64,000 nucleotides of DNA from Ailurus styani (GCA_002007465.1 LNAC01000377.1:1041349-1105348); one strand, 5' to 3'. Counted from the first letter of the stretch, positions 25,001-40,000 are shown. Program-made: numbers and translations. The notes: generated by a model not told the origin, from the sequence alone.

Positions 25001-28000
25001 AAATGAAAAATTCCACATTCCGTGAGATGGTGGTGATTACGGACCTATACCCCAAAGTTAGCTAAAGTTCAGTACAAAAATGCTATAAGATATGTATTTT
25101 TTTATTGCTTTTGGCTTATGAAGGATATTAAAAAATCACAGATATTTAAAAAATGGACTATGGAAACTGACAATATTTTTAGAATACTCTTGGTCAGGAA
25201 AACTTTTAGTGATAGAATATAAGGATATCATAAATTCAAAGAAAAGTCGAATACTTGACTGGGCTTAAGGAAAACCCACCATTTCCAACTTTAACAAGAT
25301 TTATCTTGACTGATATATTCTGGTATTATACAAATATTATAGATGATCCTTTGAGACATCATGCTTATTTAATTTAATCTTCTATTCCTTATTACTTCAA
25401 GATATTTTTAAGTGGTGATTTTAACATGAGAAGGAAACATTTTCTTTTCTTTTTTTTTTTTTTTTAAAGATTTTATTTATTTATTTGACACAGAGAGAGA
25501 GAGAGAGAGATCAGATCACAAGTAGGCAGAGAGGCAGGCAGAGAGAGAGGAGGAAGCAGGCTGGCTCCCTGCCGAGCAGAGAGCATATGTGGGCCTCGAT
25601 CCCAGGACCCTGGGATCATGACCTGAGCCGAAGGCAGTGGCTTTAACCCACTGAGCCACCCAGGCGCCCGAGAAGGAAACATTTTCAATTGGAAAACAGA
25701 TAAAAGGAAGCAAAACATTGCCACACCGTACNCATGACCTGAGCCGAAAGCAGAGGCTTTAACCCACTGAGCCACCCAGGCGCCCAAGAAGGAAACATTT
25801 TCAATTGGAAAACAGATAAAAGGAAGCAAAACATTGCCACACCGTAAATCTAAAGGGATGCACAAAGACTATCAAAATTCAATGGGATAAACATTTCTTA
25901 TTCAAGAGGCCTCCTGCATTAAAAAAAAAATCAGTCGTAAAATCATATGTATCTCAATAAAACATTAAGCTTATGGAGATAATTGCACATCCCACTGAGT
26001 ATGACTTTTCTCCATAAAACTAAAGGAAAGAAAAGGAAAAAAACATGAACAATGTGCAATACACTTTCTTAAACATTACAACATGGAAGAGAATGTACAA
26101 AAAACTGACTCAAGGTTTTCTTTTTTATTGTTGTCAAGAAACCCGTAACTCTTTTGAGAATCAGTTTACAATCTAAATGACTACTGAAAATTACATTTGT
26201 CTTTGTCTTTTCCTGCCTATATAACTAATATGTTTATTGGGAAAACCTCAAATGTTACAGAAAAACGTAACTTAGAAAATAGAGTCCATTGTGAGCTTAC
26301 TCCAAAGATAATCCCGATACAGAAACACCAGCAGCACAAATCCATACCATCCCATACCCACACCCATTTACCCCTTACCTTGAACACAAGCGTATGGAAG
26401 GCAGGGATCTCCAGACGGACACCCCTTCCGGTTTACCTCACAGAGCTCATTAGCAGGGCAAGGATTGGGGTTACAGGGATGAGTGACCTCTTCTACAATG
26501 TTACCCAAAGTACTTGGCCCTGAAAAACCAAACACAGATCAGTTTAACCAACCCAAAAAGGTAACAGAGGTCCACAAATTATCTGAATTAATTATGGCTA
26601 GAATAAATGGAGAGCTCATGAGCAGAAAGCAAGGCCTGATTCTAGTAAACTATTAAGACACACAGATTCTCTGATCACTTGTGAATTTAGTATAAACATA
26701 TATACATTTATTCACTTGTTTATTTACTGGGTACCTATGATACGCTGGAAAAAGTTCTGAGCACTGGAGATACAGTAGTGAACAAAACTGACAAATACCT
26801 AATGTAGAATTTACATTTTATTTGGGAAACAGACAATAAATAGACTGGGGGTAGGTGTGTGCATGTGTCTCTGTGTGTATAAATTAAAAAGTCACCTAAT
26901 GATAAGTAATTTGTATAAAGGGATGGAAAGTGACAAGCATACTTTGGGTAGGGTGGTCAAATAGGTGCTTATGCCTAAGAAGAATAACTTGGCATATTTT
27001 ACCATAAACTAGAATAATTCGCCATGGTAAGATGGATCCTGTACCATGATCATATTTGTCAACTTATGAAATAACGACCATGCAAGAGTTGCACTTACCA
27101 TAAAGTATATGTGATATTTAAAGAGAGTATTAAAATTCAAACAAAAACATTTCTTTAATTTTTTTCCCTTCTACACATATATTTCACTGCTCTAATAGAG
27201 GCTAGGCTTGCGAATACATTAGCTTTGCTTGATTTTAGGCCAGACTCAGATTGTAGGGCTAATCAAGGTGTAAGGGTTCTTGGAGTTCATCTCGTCCAGC
27301 CCAATCTTTTAGAAACAGGGAAGCTGAGGCTGAAAGAGCTGATCTGTTCAAAGTCACAGAGGCCTACTCTAATGCTCTTTTTTTTTTTTTTTTTGCTATA
27401 CTGATCATAAAGGCTGAGGGACATAGTTTGTTGGCCTTAAGAAAATGTGGCTGGGGGCGCCTGGGTGGCTCAGTGGGTTAAAGCCTCTACCTTCAGCTCA
27501 GGTCATGATCTCAGGGTCCTGGGATCGAGCCCTGGATCGCGCTCCCTGCTTAGCAGGGAGCCTGCTTCTTCCTCTCTCTCTGCCTGCCTCTCGGCCTGCT
27601 TGTAATCTCTCTTTCTCTGTCAAATAAATAAATAAAATCTTAAAAAAAAAAAAAGAAAGAAAGAAAATGTGGCTGATATCACGAGCCGCAAATCTATCAT
27701 CCACTCTTCTCTTTCTGCTTACTGATAATCGTGTGACAATGGGTCCATAGCTAAAAAGATCATCTTTCTCAGCTTCCCTTACTGTAGGGTGGTTTTCCCT
27801 TACACTAGGATATGGCAGCTAGAATTCCAGGAGCCATGTTGTGATAATAAAGTACTTAAAGTAACCTTGATGATGGAAGCCAAACACTAAGGACAATGCA
27901 GAAAGAAAAAGGAGCCTGGATTCTGGATGGGGGAAACACTATAATAGCCCTGGACTATTTATTTCTGGGCTTTCCTTTACTTTTCTTTTACTTCCTCTTT

Positions 28001-31000
28001 ACTTTTTTTTTTTTTTTTTACTTTACTTTACGTCCTCCTTTACTCTTTAATTCCTTTACTTTTCCTTTACTTTTATCTGCTGTCCTGTTATTTGCAGTAG
28101 AACTTAGTCCTCCTATCTAACACAGGAAAACAAAGCAATTAGGAGCTGAATTCATGGTCTGCCTTTCCAGCCAGCTCGGGGCACTAATGCCCCCTGGCGG
28201 CATCCCAGACACTTGCGCTACCCTAACTACAATACTTGGTGTGTAAGAATTCTACTCATCATCCGTCTGGTTTCCACCACACAGGGTCACCTCCTGCTGA
28301 GAAACTCAGCTCCAGAAACCTTCAATGAGATACCAACTTATTCTTCTAGCTCTTGTTCTAGCTCTTGGCAGGAATATTTTGGCAGAGACAAAAGTTCCCT
28401 TTTCATGTACTAACTCAGACCGTCATTCCTTACTCCCTATTTGGTGGGTCAGTCTAAGCCAACGCCTGGCTCAGGTCCACTAATATTCTGATGACAAAAA
28501 GCTGAAGATTCCCTGGGGAAAATTCCACTTCTTGATCAAATCATGGCAAGGGGACAGCAATGATATGGAGCTATTATCTAAGGTGCTTGCCCCAGATTCA
28601 CTGCTTAGAATTCCTGACTGACAATAGTTCATCACTTCCTCAGACTGATAAGATAGTCACTTGGGCTTATGCGTTTTAAGATGACAATTCTTTCCAGCGC
28701 CAGAAAGGCCAAGCAAATAAGATAAGAGCCTGCAATTGAGATAGTATCATTAAACCACACATTCTCAACAGATAGATGTTCATCCAAAGCAAACATGAAG
28801 GGCAGAGATGGAAGGGAGAAATATTTGAAATCTTGAAAAACAAAGTACTTACTGAGGTATGTATCCAAAGGTATACAATTCTCTAGGTCATCTGTAGGTG
28901 ACAGAAGCTCACAAATACTTTCAGCAGTGTGGTCTTCAGGGAATTTGTTGTGGTCCCCACATTTCTTGAGAATCTCCACACAGTCTGATCTTAAAAAGAA
29001 TAATACACACAAATTTATGGTTCAAGGAACCTCCTCATATTGTCTAGTCAATACCAATCCCATTTCTGAAGGCTTCCAGAAGGTGAGTTTTCATAACAAT
29101 ATTTTACAATTGGTTAGGTCAGAGTAATGGCAAAAGAAAACAGGAGTCATAGAAGACCTCAGGTTGCATAGTAGTAAGTAATATATTGTACTAACAAAGC
29201 ATCCCTTTCTCTTACCTGAGATCAAAAGCCTTGCTCAAATTTTATACTCATACTGTTACTACCATCAGTGTGGCCTGTCTGAGTCTTTGAAAGGAAATTA
29301 AACTAGGCTAGTCTGATTTGCTCTTGGCAAAATCATACATCTTTTCTTTCAGGACCTTTATACTTACTTGCTTCTTCCTCCCTCCCTCCCCTTCTCTTTT
29401 TAAATATCTTTTTAGTTATCAACGTTAAGGTGTTTGGCCCATAACAACTGGAAAGAACACTACTTTAAAATTTTCTCAGTCTTCAAAAGGGATTTGATTC
29501 CTTTTCTATAAGTTTTTGTGCTAAGAGTCTATAAGTTTCCCACTGGTTGCCTCTTGTCACCCAAGTTACCCCCATCTTCCCCCTTACTCAAGTTATCACC
29601 CTGTTTAAGGTTGAAATGATCTGCAATCCATCACCAAGTGCCCAGCAACACCAAGACACACACCAAGCAACACAAGACACACACCAAGATAGTAACTTGG
29701 TTTTTAGAAAAGCTTTTTGGAAAAATAGATGTTTGAAGATCAGCTGGCATAGATTACTACATGGCCAATTCTTCTGGTTTCACCAAGGACTGCAACTTTC
29801 ATCTTTAGTTTATCCTAGATCTCCTAAGCAAACCATTCACAAAATGCTCACTAGAAAATAGGTCCTAATAACTATATTCACTAACTCCCTCACTCATTAA
29901 ACAGTATGGAACACTTACTGTGTGTCAGAATTATGCTTATCCTTGAAGAGGAGAAATAGAGGAAAGAGGAGACAAGAAAAAGAAGTAATAAAGAATAAAC
30001 TCAAGGAGAGCAAAGTCTAACAGAATATAAGTACACAAATTAAAATATAAAAATAGAATTATTGAAGGCCCTTGACAAATGTTTCTGGAACTAAATTCCA
30101 TAAGAGAAGTTCAAATAAAGGTCTACAGAAGTCTGTAGGAAGGATAAATTACTATTAGCTGGAGAGATCTGGGAGATTCCATGGGAATGACTGGCATTTG
30201 GGAGAGGCTAAGAAAAACAGGAGTGGGCAAGTAGAGATGGAAGAGTATCTCAAACAGAGGAGGAAAAATGATAAACCATTTGACATGTGGGGATAGATGG
30301 GCAAAGGGAAGTGGTGGGAGAGAAAACTCTAAAGGTAGGCTGCAGTTCAGACCATTGTCTGAAGCAAGACTGGAGAGTCATTATGAGGAAAGAAACTTAC
30401 TTGCAAATAATACTTCCCCGGGATTTACTATGACAAGGTTTAATCTGCAGTGAACAAGCGACTGCTTTCCACATTTCAGGCTGGCACTTCTTAATGTCAA
30501 GAACAGGTATGTTGATAAATGGCATCTTTATGCTTCCTTTCTCCCACAGCTTCATGTCATTCATGGCTCCTTGATCTGACTGAGCATTACAACTCCTGAA
30601 AAGTTCTGTTGGCCTGAAAAGAAAAAAGGCCAGAAAGAATCAAGAGGAATTATTTTCTAGAGAGAATAGGTAAGATCCTGACATACATATATAATGCAGT
30701 AGGAAAATCTGATTTTTTTTCTCTTTGCCTAAACTTTAATTGATGAATTAGTAAAATATGCTGTTAGTTCTATATAATACACAGTGTTTTTTGTGGGTTT
30801 TTTCTCTTTGCCTAAACTTTAATTGATGAATTAGTAAAATATGCTGTTAGTTCTATATCATACACAGTGTTTTTTGTGGGTTATTTTTATTCTTTGCCCA
30901 AGGGGTACAGGTCTGTGAATCATCAGGCTTACATCTTTCACAGCATTCACCAAAGCACAAACCCTCCCCAATGTCCATAACCCATCCACCCTATCCCTAC

Positions 31001-34000
31001 CCTCCCACCCCCCAGTAACCCTCAGTTTGTTTTGTGAGATTAGGAGTCTCTTATGGTTTGTCTCCTTCCCCATCCCATCTTGTTTCATTAGAAAATCTGA
31101 TTTTCTTAAAGAAAGTACATATAATGCATTAAAGGATATCAGCTTTGAATGTATGGTGGCTATTTTGATGTCTTCTTTGGTGAAAGACCATTGAAAGTTC
31201 TTTGCCCATTTTTTTTTTAATTGGGTTGTTTGACTTTAAAAAAAAATTATTTATTTATTTGACAGAGAAAGAGAGAGCACAAGCAGGGGGAATAGCAGGC
31301 AGAGGGAGAGGGAGAAGCAGGCTCCCTGCTCAGCAAGGAACCTGATGTGGGGCTTGATCCCAGGACCTTGGGATCATGACCTGAGCCGAAGGCCTAACTG
31401 ACTGAGCCACCCAAGTGCCCTAAGGGTTGTTTGACTTTTTATTATGAGGTTATAGGAGTTACTTATATATTTTGGCTACAACTCCGTTGTCAAATGTGTG
31501 TGTGACTATAAGTGTGCACATGTGATATTTTCTCCTCAAATTGAGGTCTGCCTTTTCAAATATTAAATGGTGTCTTTTGATGAATAAGTGTTTACTGTTG
31601 AACCCTAACTCATTAATTTTTTTCTTTTATAATTAGTGCATTTTGTCTCCCGTCAACAAAATCTTGATCTACACCAAGCTTGTCAAGACATTCTCCTATA
31701 TTTTCTTCTATAACCTTTATATTTTCAGCTTTCATGTTTTATTCTATGACCCATCTTAAATTAATTAATTTTATTGATTTATTTACTGAGAGAGAGAACA
31801 GGTAAGAGGCAGAGAGGGAGAGAGAATATCAAGCAGACTCCATGCTGAGCATGCAGCCCAACCTGGGGCTCGACCACAGCACCCTGGGATCGTGACACTT
31901 GATCACAGCACCCTGGGATCATGACGCTTAACTGACTGAGCCACCCCAGGTGCCTCTAATCTGTATTGTTTTACAACAAGTCTTGAAATCAGGTACTCTA
32001 AGTTCTCCAAATTTGTTATTAAAAAAAAAAAAGATTATTTTAGCTATATTAGGTCCTTTGTATTTTCACTTGAATTTCAGAATTAGTCTGGCAATTTCTA
32101 TTTTAAAAATCTTGTTGGGATTTTGACTTGGATTGCACTGAATCTAGAGAGCAGTTTCAGGAGAATTAACATCTTCTAATTGAATAATAATACTGAATCT
32201 TCTAATCTATGAACATGGTACCTCTCTCTGTTTAGTCACTGTCTTTAATTTCTCTCTGCAAAGTTTTCTGGTTCTCAATGTATAGTTCTTGACCCTCTTT
32301 TGTTAAATTTACCCTAAGTATTTCATGTTTTTTTATGTAATTTTGTAAATTTGTATTTTTAAAGTAAATTTCATTTGCCCATCGTTTGTTGCTAACATAC
32401 AGAAATACAATTGGCTTTTCTATGTTAACCTTGTATACTGTCACTTTGTCAAATTTAAGAATTTACAGGGACTTTGTTTGCAGATTTGGGGGCATCTCTT
32501 TTTGTGGTTCCCACCTTTCTGGGGTTTTCTATTCCTGAGTCTAGCCACCCTGGTAGCCCTAAACTCTGATCTCTAACTCTTCAGCCTAAGACTGCTGCTT
32601 TTTGCTTGAATTCTTTATGCCATGCAAGGGGGCTGAGGGTGCCCATGAAGGAAAACTTGGATAAATGTGGCCCTCATGCAGTGTGGTTTCTATGTTTCAT
32701 GAGATACAGCCCTTCTGCTTTTGGTCACTCTCTACTGCCTTCAAAACAATACTTTTTTCATATTTTGTACAGAGTTCATAACTGGTACTGGCAGAAGTAT
32801 TAGTTTGATGCAAACTACTCCACTATCCCAGAAGCCAGACTATGAGTCCAAGTTTAACTTCAGACATTTCATAGATTTCAAATTTACTCAATCTCTAAAC
32901 CAGGTCCTATCGGCTAACACTGTATCATCAGCTGTAAAGATATCTCAATTTTCTTACTTGAAATAACATTCTGAATACCTTTTTAAAAAATATTCGGAAT
33001 ACTTTTAAAAGAATAGGATTTATGTTCATTTGAAATTCTGTCTGGCCCAGTTGAATGATTCTTTCCCTCCTTGCCCCCTTGATCTCCAGGCTGTAGCTCA
33101 CAAAACCAGCCCACTCTTGCTTGGAAACCCTCTCTCTGCCTTCTCTGCTATGATGTTCTCTATGCCTCTGGATGCCTTTGTGTTTTCTTCACTCTTTGTC
33201 CAGCCATTCAGTTTTGGGCCCTTGTTTTTCTGACCATACCTAATACCTCAAGAAAATACAAATAGGTAAGACAATATTTTTATATGAAATAGGGAACTCA
33301 CTGAGTGGGACCTCCAGACTGGTTGAAGTAACCAGTTCAAAAGAGGGCATTTGATGGCCAAATTGTTCACAGTGATTTATTCTGCAATGAATTGTTTCCA
33401 CTGGTTGTGTAATAGAAGGAAGAGGGGAAGAATGGTAGACTGAGGCAGAAAAGGTTCTTTGAATTCTAGATGCTTTAAGTACCTCTAGTCTAGAAGGGAC
33501 TTTGTTATAGTGCTTCCTTTCCCAGAGGTGATTTACTGGATGGGTTATAACATTAAATTAAATTAATTTAATTAATTAAAGATGAAATAATAAAAAAATA
33601 CTACTTCCTTTTAACTTTGCATCAGAGTAAAAATCAGAGTAAAGTGGTCTTTTCACTTATTTAAAAACAAGATGATAAAATACTTCCAATTCCATGTACA
33701 ATAGTTTGCTCCTACCTGTTGTTAAAATTAGTGCAGTAAGTAAGATTTCTACAGCCCAACTGGCAAGGTTCTCGAACATCTGCTAAACAGGTCAACATGG
33801 ACACTTCCACTGGATTAAATTCACAAAAACGATCAAATTCTTGCCAACTCTGTGTATTGCCCCAGCTCATGCTATAAAGTTTAGTGCACAGTTCTCTGAA
33901 ACAAAGGCACAAATGCAGAAACACAGATGAGCCAAATGAATAATTAATTTGATTCACGTAAAACTCAAATTCTATGAACTATACTTTAGAATATAAATAA

Positions 34001-37000
34001 GAAAAAACTTACAAAAACCAAAAGACTCAAATTTATCTCCTAGGATTTAGAGCCATAAACAGTGAACTTTTCCATGAAAATCTTAGCATTCTTTTATCAT
34101 CCATTTCTTTCCATTTTCCCATGATTGCTACAAAGCTCAGTGCTAAATGTAATGTTTAATTACAGTATTTGTACATCCTTATCCTTGGCACAGTTATTTT
34201 TTCTATATTTCTGATCTCTCTCTAACCTTTACGTAAAGTAAGTCATATGGTTTTGCCTCCACAAAGACAGATTCCCCTATATTTATATTTCAGTTATAGG
34301 AGGTAAAGCTGTGACATGGTCCTCAGATTTAAGAAGCTTTACAGACTTAGGGTTCACTAGTTTCTCCCTGAAAAATTATCCCAAGGCCACTTATATTCCT
34401 TAAGATAGACCAAGGTAGTCTACATGTAAAAGCTTATGAATTCCAAGGCTTCTGTATACCATTGTAGTTCATATATGACAATCTTATTTGTAGTACTTGA
34501 TGATTATAAAGCAACTTGCACATGACTAAAATAGTATCAGTACCATTTCCAAAGTGCCTTCACATTAAATTTTTAAAATTTGTAACAGTAATAAAAATGT
34601 AAAAAAAATACATGTAATATAAAATATAATATGCAAAGTCACAAGTAAAATATGCAAAATACTACCAAAATATGCAAAGTCACAAGTAAAAATTCTCCAT
34701 TCATGCCACATTTTATTTGACTTTCATAATTAACCCTATTAGGAGGTTGTTTTTACTTTTATAATTTTGCTCATTCACTCTGCCAATGTTTACTGAGGGC
34801 TTATTTGGTGTTAGTTGTGTTAGACCCAGTTCAAGGCACTGGATATATAATGGTAAATAAGACAGACAAAGTCCCTGCTCTCCATGGAGCTTATACATCA
34901 TTGAGATGAGGAAGCTGCGACTGAGTTAAATTAGGTACCTTGAGCTGGAAACCAGTCCTTTCTCTAGTCCTTAACTTTCTCTATGACCTTCAATAGACTG
35001 TTCAATAACATCTCAGAATTAGTTTTCTATATATAAGCAGGAATTATACAAACTGACACCAATCATAAGATGGAAATAAACCATAAAACCCTACATCAAA
35101 GTAAAGTACAGCAAAGTGCTTCTTAGTGAGGTTCTTCTAGGACGACACAACGATTCCAATCTCTAGTGACTTTGGGGCATAGATACTTTTATGGACATTC
35201 AAAGAATTACTCAGCATCCCTCCCATAAATACATTTAATTCCTATCAGCAATCAACCTCCCTTAATTACAGGACCAACTTAACTTCTCTTTAAGCTCTTC
35301 TGTTAATTTTCTTTGGGTATCTTCCAGTTTTTTTTATATCTTTGGTAAAGTTTGATGAGTTATTCTAGGCACAATTTTTGCTAAAGGTCCATTCAATTTA
35401 GAAACCACAGGAAAAACTGTTTCACTCCTGGTAGGTGATATTTCAGGATGTTCTAGTAATACATGGTCCATTTTCACCTAAAATACCCCTAATAAAGCAA
35501 ACTTCTATTTCACCTGTGTTCTACCATGAGCTTAGTTATCTCCATTTATTCTTGTCTCTAGATTATTTCTTCTGTCTTATAGTTGTATAATTTTTCCCTA
35601 AGTGTATCATCCAAGTGAATGCCAATACACTGCTATCTAACTTTGGGTTTAAGTGCCAACCCAGATCATTCACCAATATATACAAAAGGTCAGTTGCCAT
35701 TCAAAGTTTCATAATTTAACAGAGAATGTCCCTTAGAGGTCACATCAAAACACCTTCTAAACTGTAAGCTTAATGATAGCCTCGAGGGTAGAATCCATGT
35801 TGCATCATCTTCAAATATTTATAGCCCTGCGATAAATATTAATCCTCTATACCCCAAAACACAGTCCTTTTAGCAATATTCAAAAACAATATCTTATATA
35901 CACATGATACTCAATAAATATTTGCTGGATGAAAGAAAGATTTTACATCTTCTAAACTCTTCAGTCTACACAATGCAAAAACATAATATACATTTCCTAG
36001 ACTTAAAATCACTAATTAAAATGCTATTTTCTACTGGTTTTAATAAAGGAAAATGAGATACTGACCTACATGTTGAAGTGTTTGCTTTAGAACAACAATG
36101 CAATTTAGCTCCATCGAGGCCCGTAGAGGGAGGAGGGTGTAGAGTGACTCCAGGGTGAACAGACTGTGAGCTTTCAAGGAAACACTGCCAAAGAGGATCC
36201 TGAGGCAAAGGCTGGGTCTTACAACCCTCGATGAGGCCATCAACAATCTCCATCTCTGTTTTCTTAGACATCAGAATTCTCTTGCAGGCATTTTGGCAAG
36301 CATGGTCCTCAGCTCTGTCACAGCAATATAAACCTATATTTTCAGAATATATGTGGCTTAATTAGCTGATTTTATGTCATGCACTGCTCAGAAGAACATG
36401 GTGGTACACTAGAAACACTACTACTCAGTCCTATGTCAAAACCGTAGGACAGGGTCTACCAAATCCTCTCTCCATTACTCTGCAGTGTAGCAAATAACTA
36501 AAGAGCTAAAGGTGGACAAGGTATCTATCACCAGAATTTACCACTGTCTCCAAACATGGGATCTTTAGCACCAATACTACACAAATGAAAGGTCACCTCA
36601 TCCTGTACATAGAAGTCCTGACATGCGAAGTATCTTATGTTCCTGGAAAAGGTATTACAGATCAAACTGGAATTATTTCATGCTAGAAACAACAACTGCC
36701 TAAAAGGGACTGTGTTCTTGACAAAATGAAATGCTAATTTTAGTAGCAAATGCACAAAAACCATATTCCATCACAGTCTGGGATATAAAGCTTTCATATA
36801 CCTGTGCAAGTTAACTAATCTAAGTTGTAATTTATTATTTTTAAGATTTTTTAAATTTATTCATTTGAGAGAGTGAGAGAGAGAGGACTCGAGCAAGAGA
36901 ACAAGCAGAGGGGAGGGGGAGAGGGAGAGGGAGAAGCAGACTCCCTGATGAGCAGGGTGCCTACTGTGGGACTCGATCCTAGGTACCTGGGATCATGACC

Positions 37001-40000
37001 TAAGCCAAAGGAGAAGCTTAACCTACTGAGCCACCCAGGCGCCCCTCTAAGTTGTAATTTAAATTATACAGTAGCAAACTAAGACAAGACATCAGGTTGC
37101 TTCTGCCTTTAAAATAAATGAAGTTTGGGGTGCCTGAATGGTGCCATCAGTTAAGCGTCAGACTCTTGGTTTTGGCTTAGGTAGTGATCTCTGGGTTGTG
37201 AGATTGAGCCTCCATGGGGCATTGCACTCAGTGGGGAGTCTGCTTAAGATTCTCTCTTTCCCTCTCCCTCTGGCCCTTCCCCCTATGCACACACACTCTC
37301 TCTCTAAAATAAATAAATCTTAAAAAAAAAAAAAAGAATAGGGATGCCTGGATGGCTCAGTGATTAAGCGTCTGCTTTTAGCTCGGGTCATGATCCTGGG
37401 GTCCTGGGATCAAGTCATACATCGGGTTCCCTGCTCAGTGAGGAGTCTGCTTCTCCCTCTGCCTGCCACTCCCCCTGCTTTTGCTTCCTGGCACTCTCGC
37501 TTTCTTGCTCTCTCTCTCTCTGACAAATAAATAAATAAAATCTTTTAAAAAAAATGAGTAAAGGTTATTTGTGGCAAATGCTTCATCCTCTGATTTTCAT
37601 CATATAGCCACACCACAGAATGTTATAAGCATTAGAATTCTTCTTTAGAGGGTGGACAAACAGGGCACATATCACTCCTCTGAGTTTACAAAAACAAGCC
37701 TTTCAGTATCCCAGTGTAAATCAAAACAGTGGTTTATAAAGATCCCAGGTGGTTTATAAATCTTGTAAGTGTTTTGTCAGTTTGGTTAATTAGACAATTG
37801 TTTAAAGTTTGTTCACCTCTAAATAAAGAAAATGGATTATAGGATGTACAAAGATGAGACTTCGAAGACCCCATAAGGTGCACTGATTTTCAAAAGTATC
37901 AGGGTCTCTTCTCATTTTTATGATGCTTTTATTATAAAAGTAATAATTATTCATTATAAAAATTCAAACATTATAAAAACATAAAATGGGATAGGTATGT
38001 AACTAAAAATGTATTATACTATATAGTTAGTTTTGCAACTTGACTTTTTTTGCTTACTATATCTTGGACTTATTTTACATAAACATACTTTTTTATGTTG
38101 GTTATAAAGTATTGTTATTATACAGATATATAATTTACTTCATCAACTTTAATCAATACCCTATTGATGGGTATTTGGGTTATTTCTGATTTTTCTCCAT
38201 TACCATCAGTGTGGTAGCAAACATCCTTTATAAGTGTACATATATTTTTGCAAATTTATGAGTCTTCATGAAGGATAAATTCTGAGAAATGGGGTTGCTA
38301 GATTAAAAGGTATGATCATTTGAAATTCTCATGGTCATAACCCAACTTCCTTTCAAAATATCCATACCAATGAATTCTCCCATCCCCAGAACAAAGAGTG
38401 CCTACTTCCTCATACCCTTGACAGCTCTACCTTTCTTGGCGCCTTTCAGCTGTGATAATAATATCCAATCTGCCAAATCAAAACACCAAAGGAAGTCTGG
38501 TGTTTCCCAAATGACTGAGACTGCAGATATCTACAAGAATTTACTTCCCTTTTTAAAGTATGCACCACACCCAGCATGGAGCCCAATGCGGTGCTTGAAC
38601 TCATGATCCTGAGATCAAGACCTGAGCTGAAATCAAGAGTCAGACGCTTAACCAACTAACCCACCCAGGCGCCCCAAGAACTTACTTCCTTTTTACAAAT
38701 GATTTTACCAAAGATTTAAATGAGAGGAATATGTCCATTTGACTTACTATCTGTTGGGTTCCTCATTGGATAAGATTGGGTATAATTGTTCACACAGTGT
38801 ATTAATTGTGGACTAATAGCGGCACAATAATTTTCCACTGCTTTGATCTGAGATGGACCAGGAGAAGAGTCTGTTCGAAAGATGGCTTGACAGTATTCTC
38901 GGCAGTTTGTGTGATGGCCTGCATAACTGCAACATACGGAGCCCACTGAGGGGAAGAAAAGGAGATGATGTTGAAACGGAAATAGCCATTCGCTAACAAT
39001 AAATCATCATAAGATTGATAGAACAATATGTACCTCTTTGAATTTGAGAAATAAAGCTGTGGCACAGAAGACAAGTTCTTTAAATCATCACTACTATAGG
39101 CAAAGCCATGAGGACATTCAGACGCTCACTGGTTTAAGAGAGTCAGTTATTTGTCATGTGTAGTCTATCTAGTGCAGTGGTTCTCAGTAGGAGCGAGACC
39201 ACCCCTCTGCAAGATTCTGGAGGCATGTGGAAATGTTTCTGGTTTTCACAATGGCCTGGGGACTACTGCTGGCATTTAGTGCATGGAGCCAGGGCTGTTC
39301 ACCGCTCTGCACTGTACAGGGCCACCTCACACAACCAAAGCAGTCTCCCAAAATGCCAATACTGCCCATGCTGAGAACCACTGGAACCACAATCTAACAC
39401 ATGTTAGATTTGTGGAGATTTACAAACAAAGCAAGGCAAACAAAACCAAAATGAAACCAAACCCCAAATGTTTCCCATTTACAAAACAGGAGCAGTAAAA
39501 ACTGAGATACCAGGCTCATTTCATAATTTGACAGTTATATAAATTTATCTCTTGAAAAAAATCTCAAAAGTTCTATTCCATTTGAACATCTCTAAGAGTA
39601 TGTCTAATTTGAAACAGTCTTTACCTCACAACTGATATTACCTGCTTTAATACTAAAAAGTAAAACCCATATTTGAAATACCTTTTTTTGATTTGTGTAT
39701 TTTTAGAAATCAAGGGGGACCATCACAGGTATCTGGGGGAAGCTAGATGAGTGGCTGGGGGTGCAAATGTGGGATTTATCCTGGGGAACTGCAAGAGACC
39801 CACACAGGAGAGGTGAGAGGGTCTGTGGGAAGCTGAAGGGAACCCAGGTAGAGGTGTGACAGGAAACGGGTAAGAGAAAGGCAGGTAGGAAATCTCTTAT
39901 AATTATTAGAGGTTATGGAGGAACCAGAATCAGGTTTCTGGTGAATTCCACTGACCAGGGAATGAGCAGGGAATTCAGGCAATTTCCAGAAATAACAACA

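Larger units (their letters stand above)
24826..26378 (-). other. RECK intron 13, containing the only N
   Basis: 1.55 kb of AT-rich sequence. One CAN SINE and a duplicated segment around N at 25732; the rest looks unique. Confidence 0.85.
26520..28852 (-). other. RECK intron 12
   Basis: 2.33 kb with an L2-like fragment, one CAN SINE and a pyrimidine-rich tract; the rest is unique. Confidence 0.8.
31130..32470 (-). mobile_element. Old L1 3' fragment interrupted by two SINEs
   Basis: Antisense L1 text: TGGTGGCTATTTTGATGTC, GAAAGTTCTTTGCCCATTT, GGCTACAACTCCGTTGTCA, GTCTGGCAATTTCTATTTTA, TTCATGTTTTTTTATGTAAT. Confidence 0.75.
30614..33715 (-). other. RECK intron 10
   Basis: 3.1 kb, more than half L1 and SINE. 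32480-33700 shows nothing I recognise apart from an A/T-only patch near 33555-33580. Confidence 0.8.
36334..38747 (-). other. RECK intron 8
   Basis: 2.41 kb with four CAN SINEs and an old L1 fragment; 36334-36834 and 37555-37900 look unique. Confidence 0.8.
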
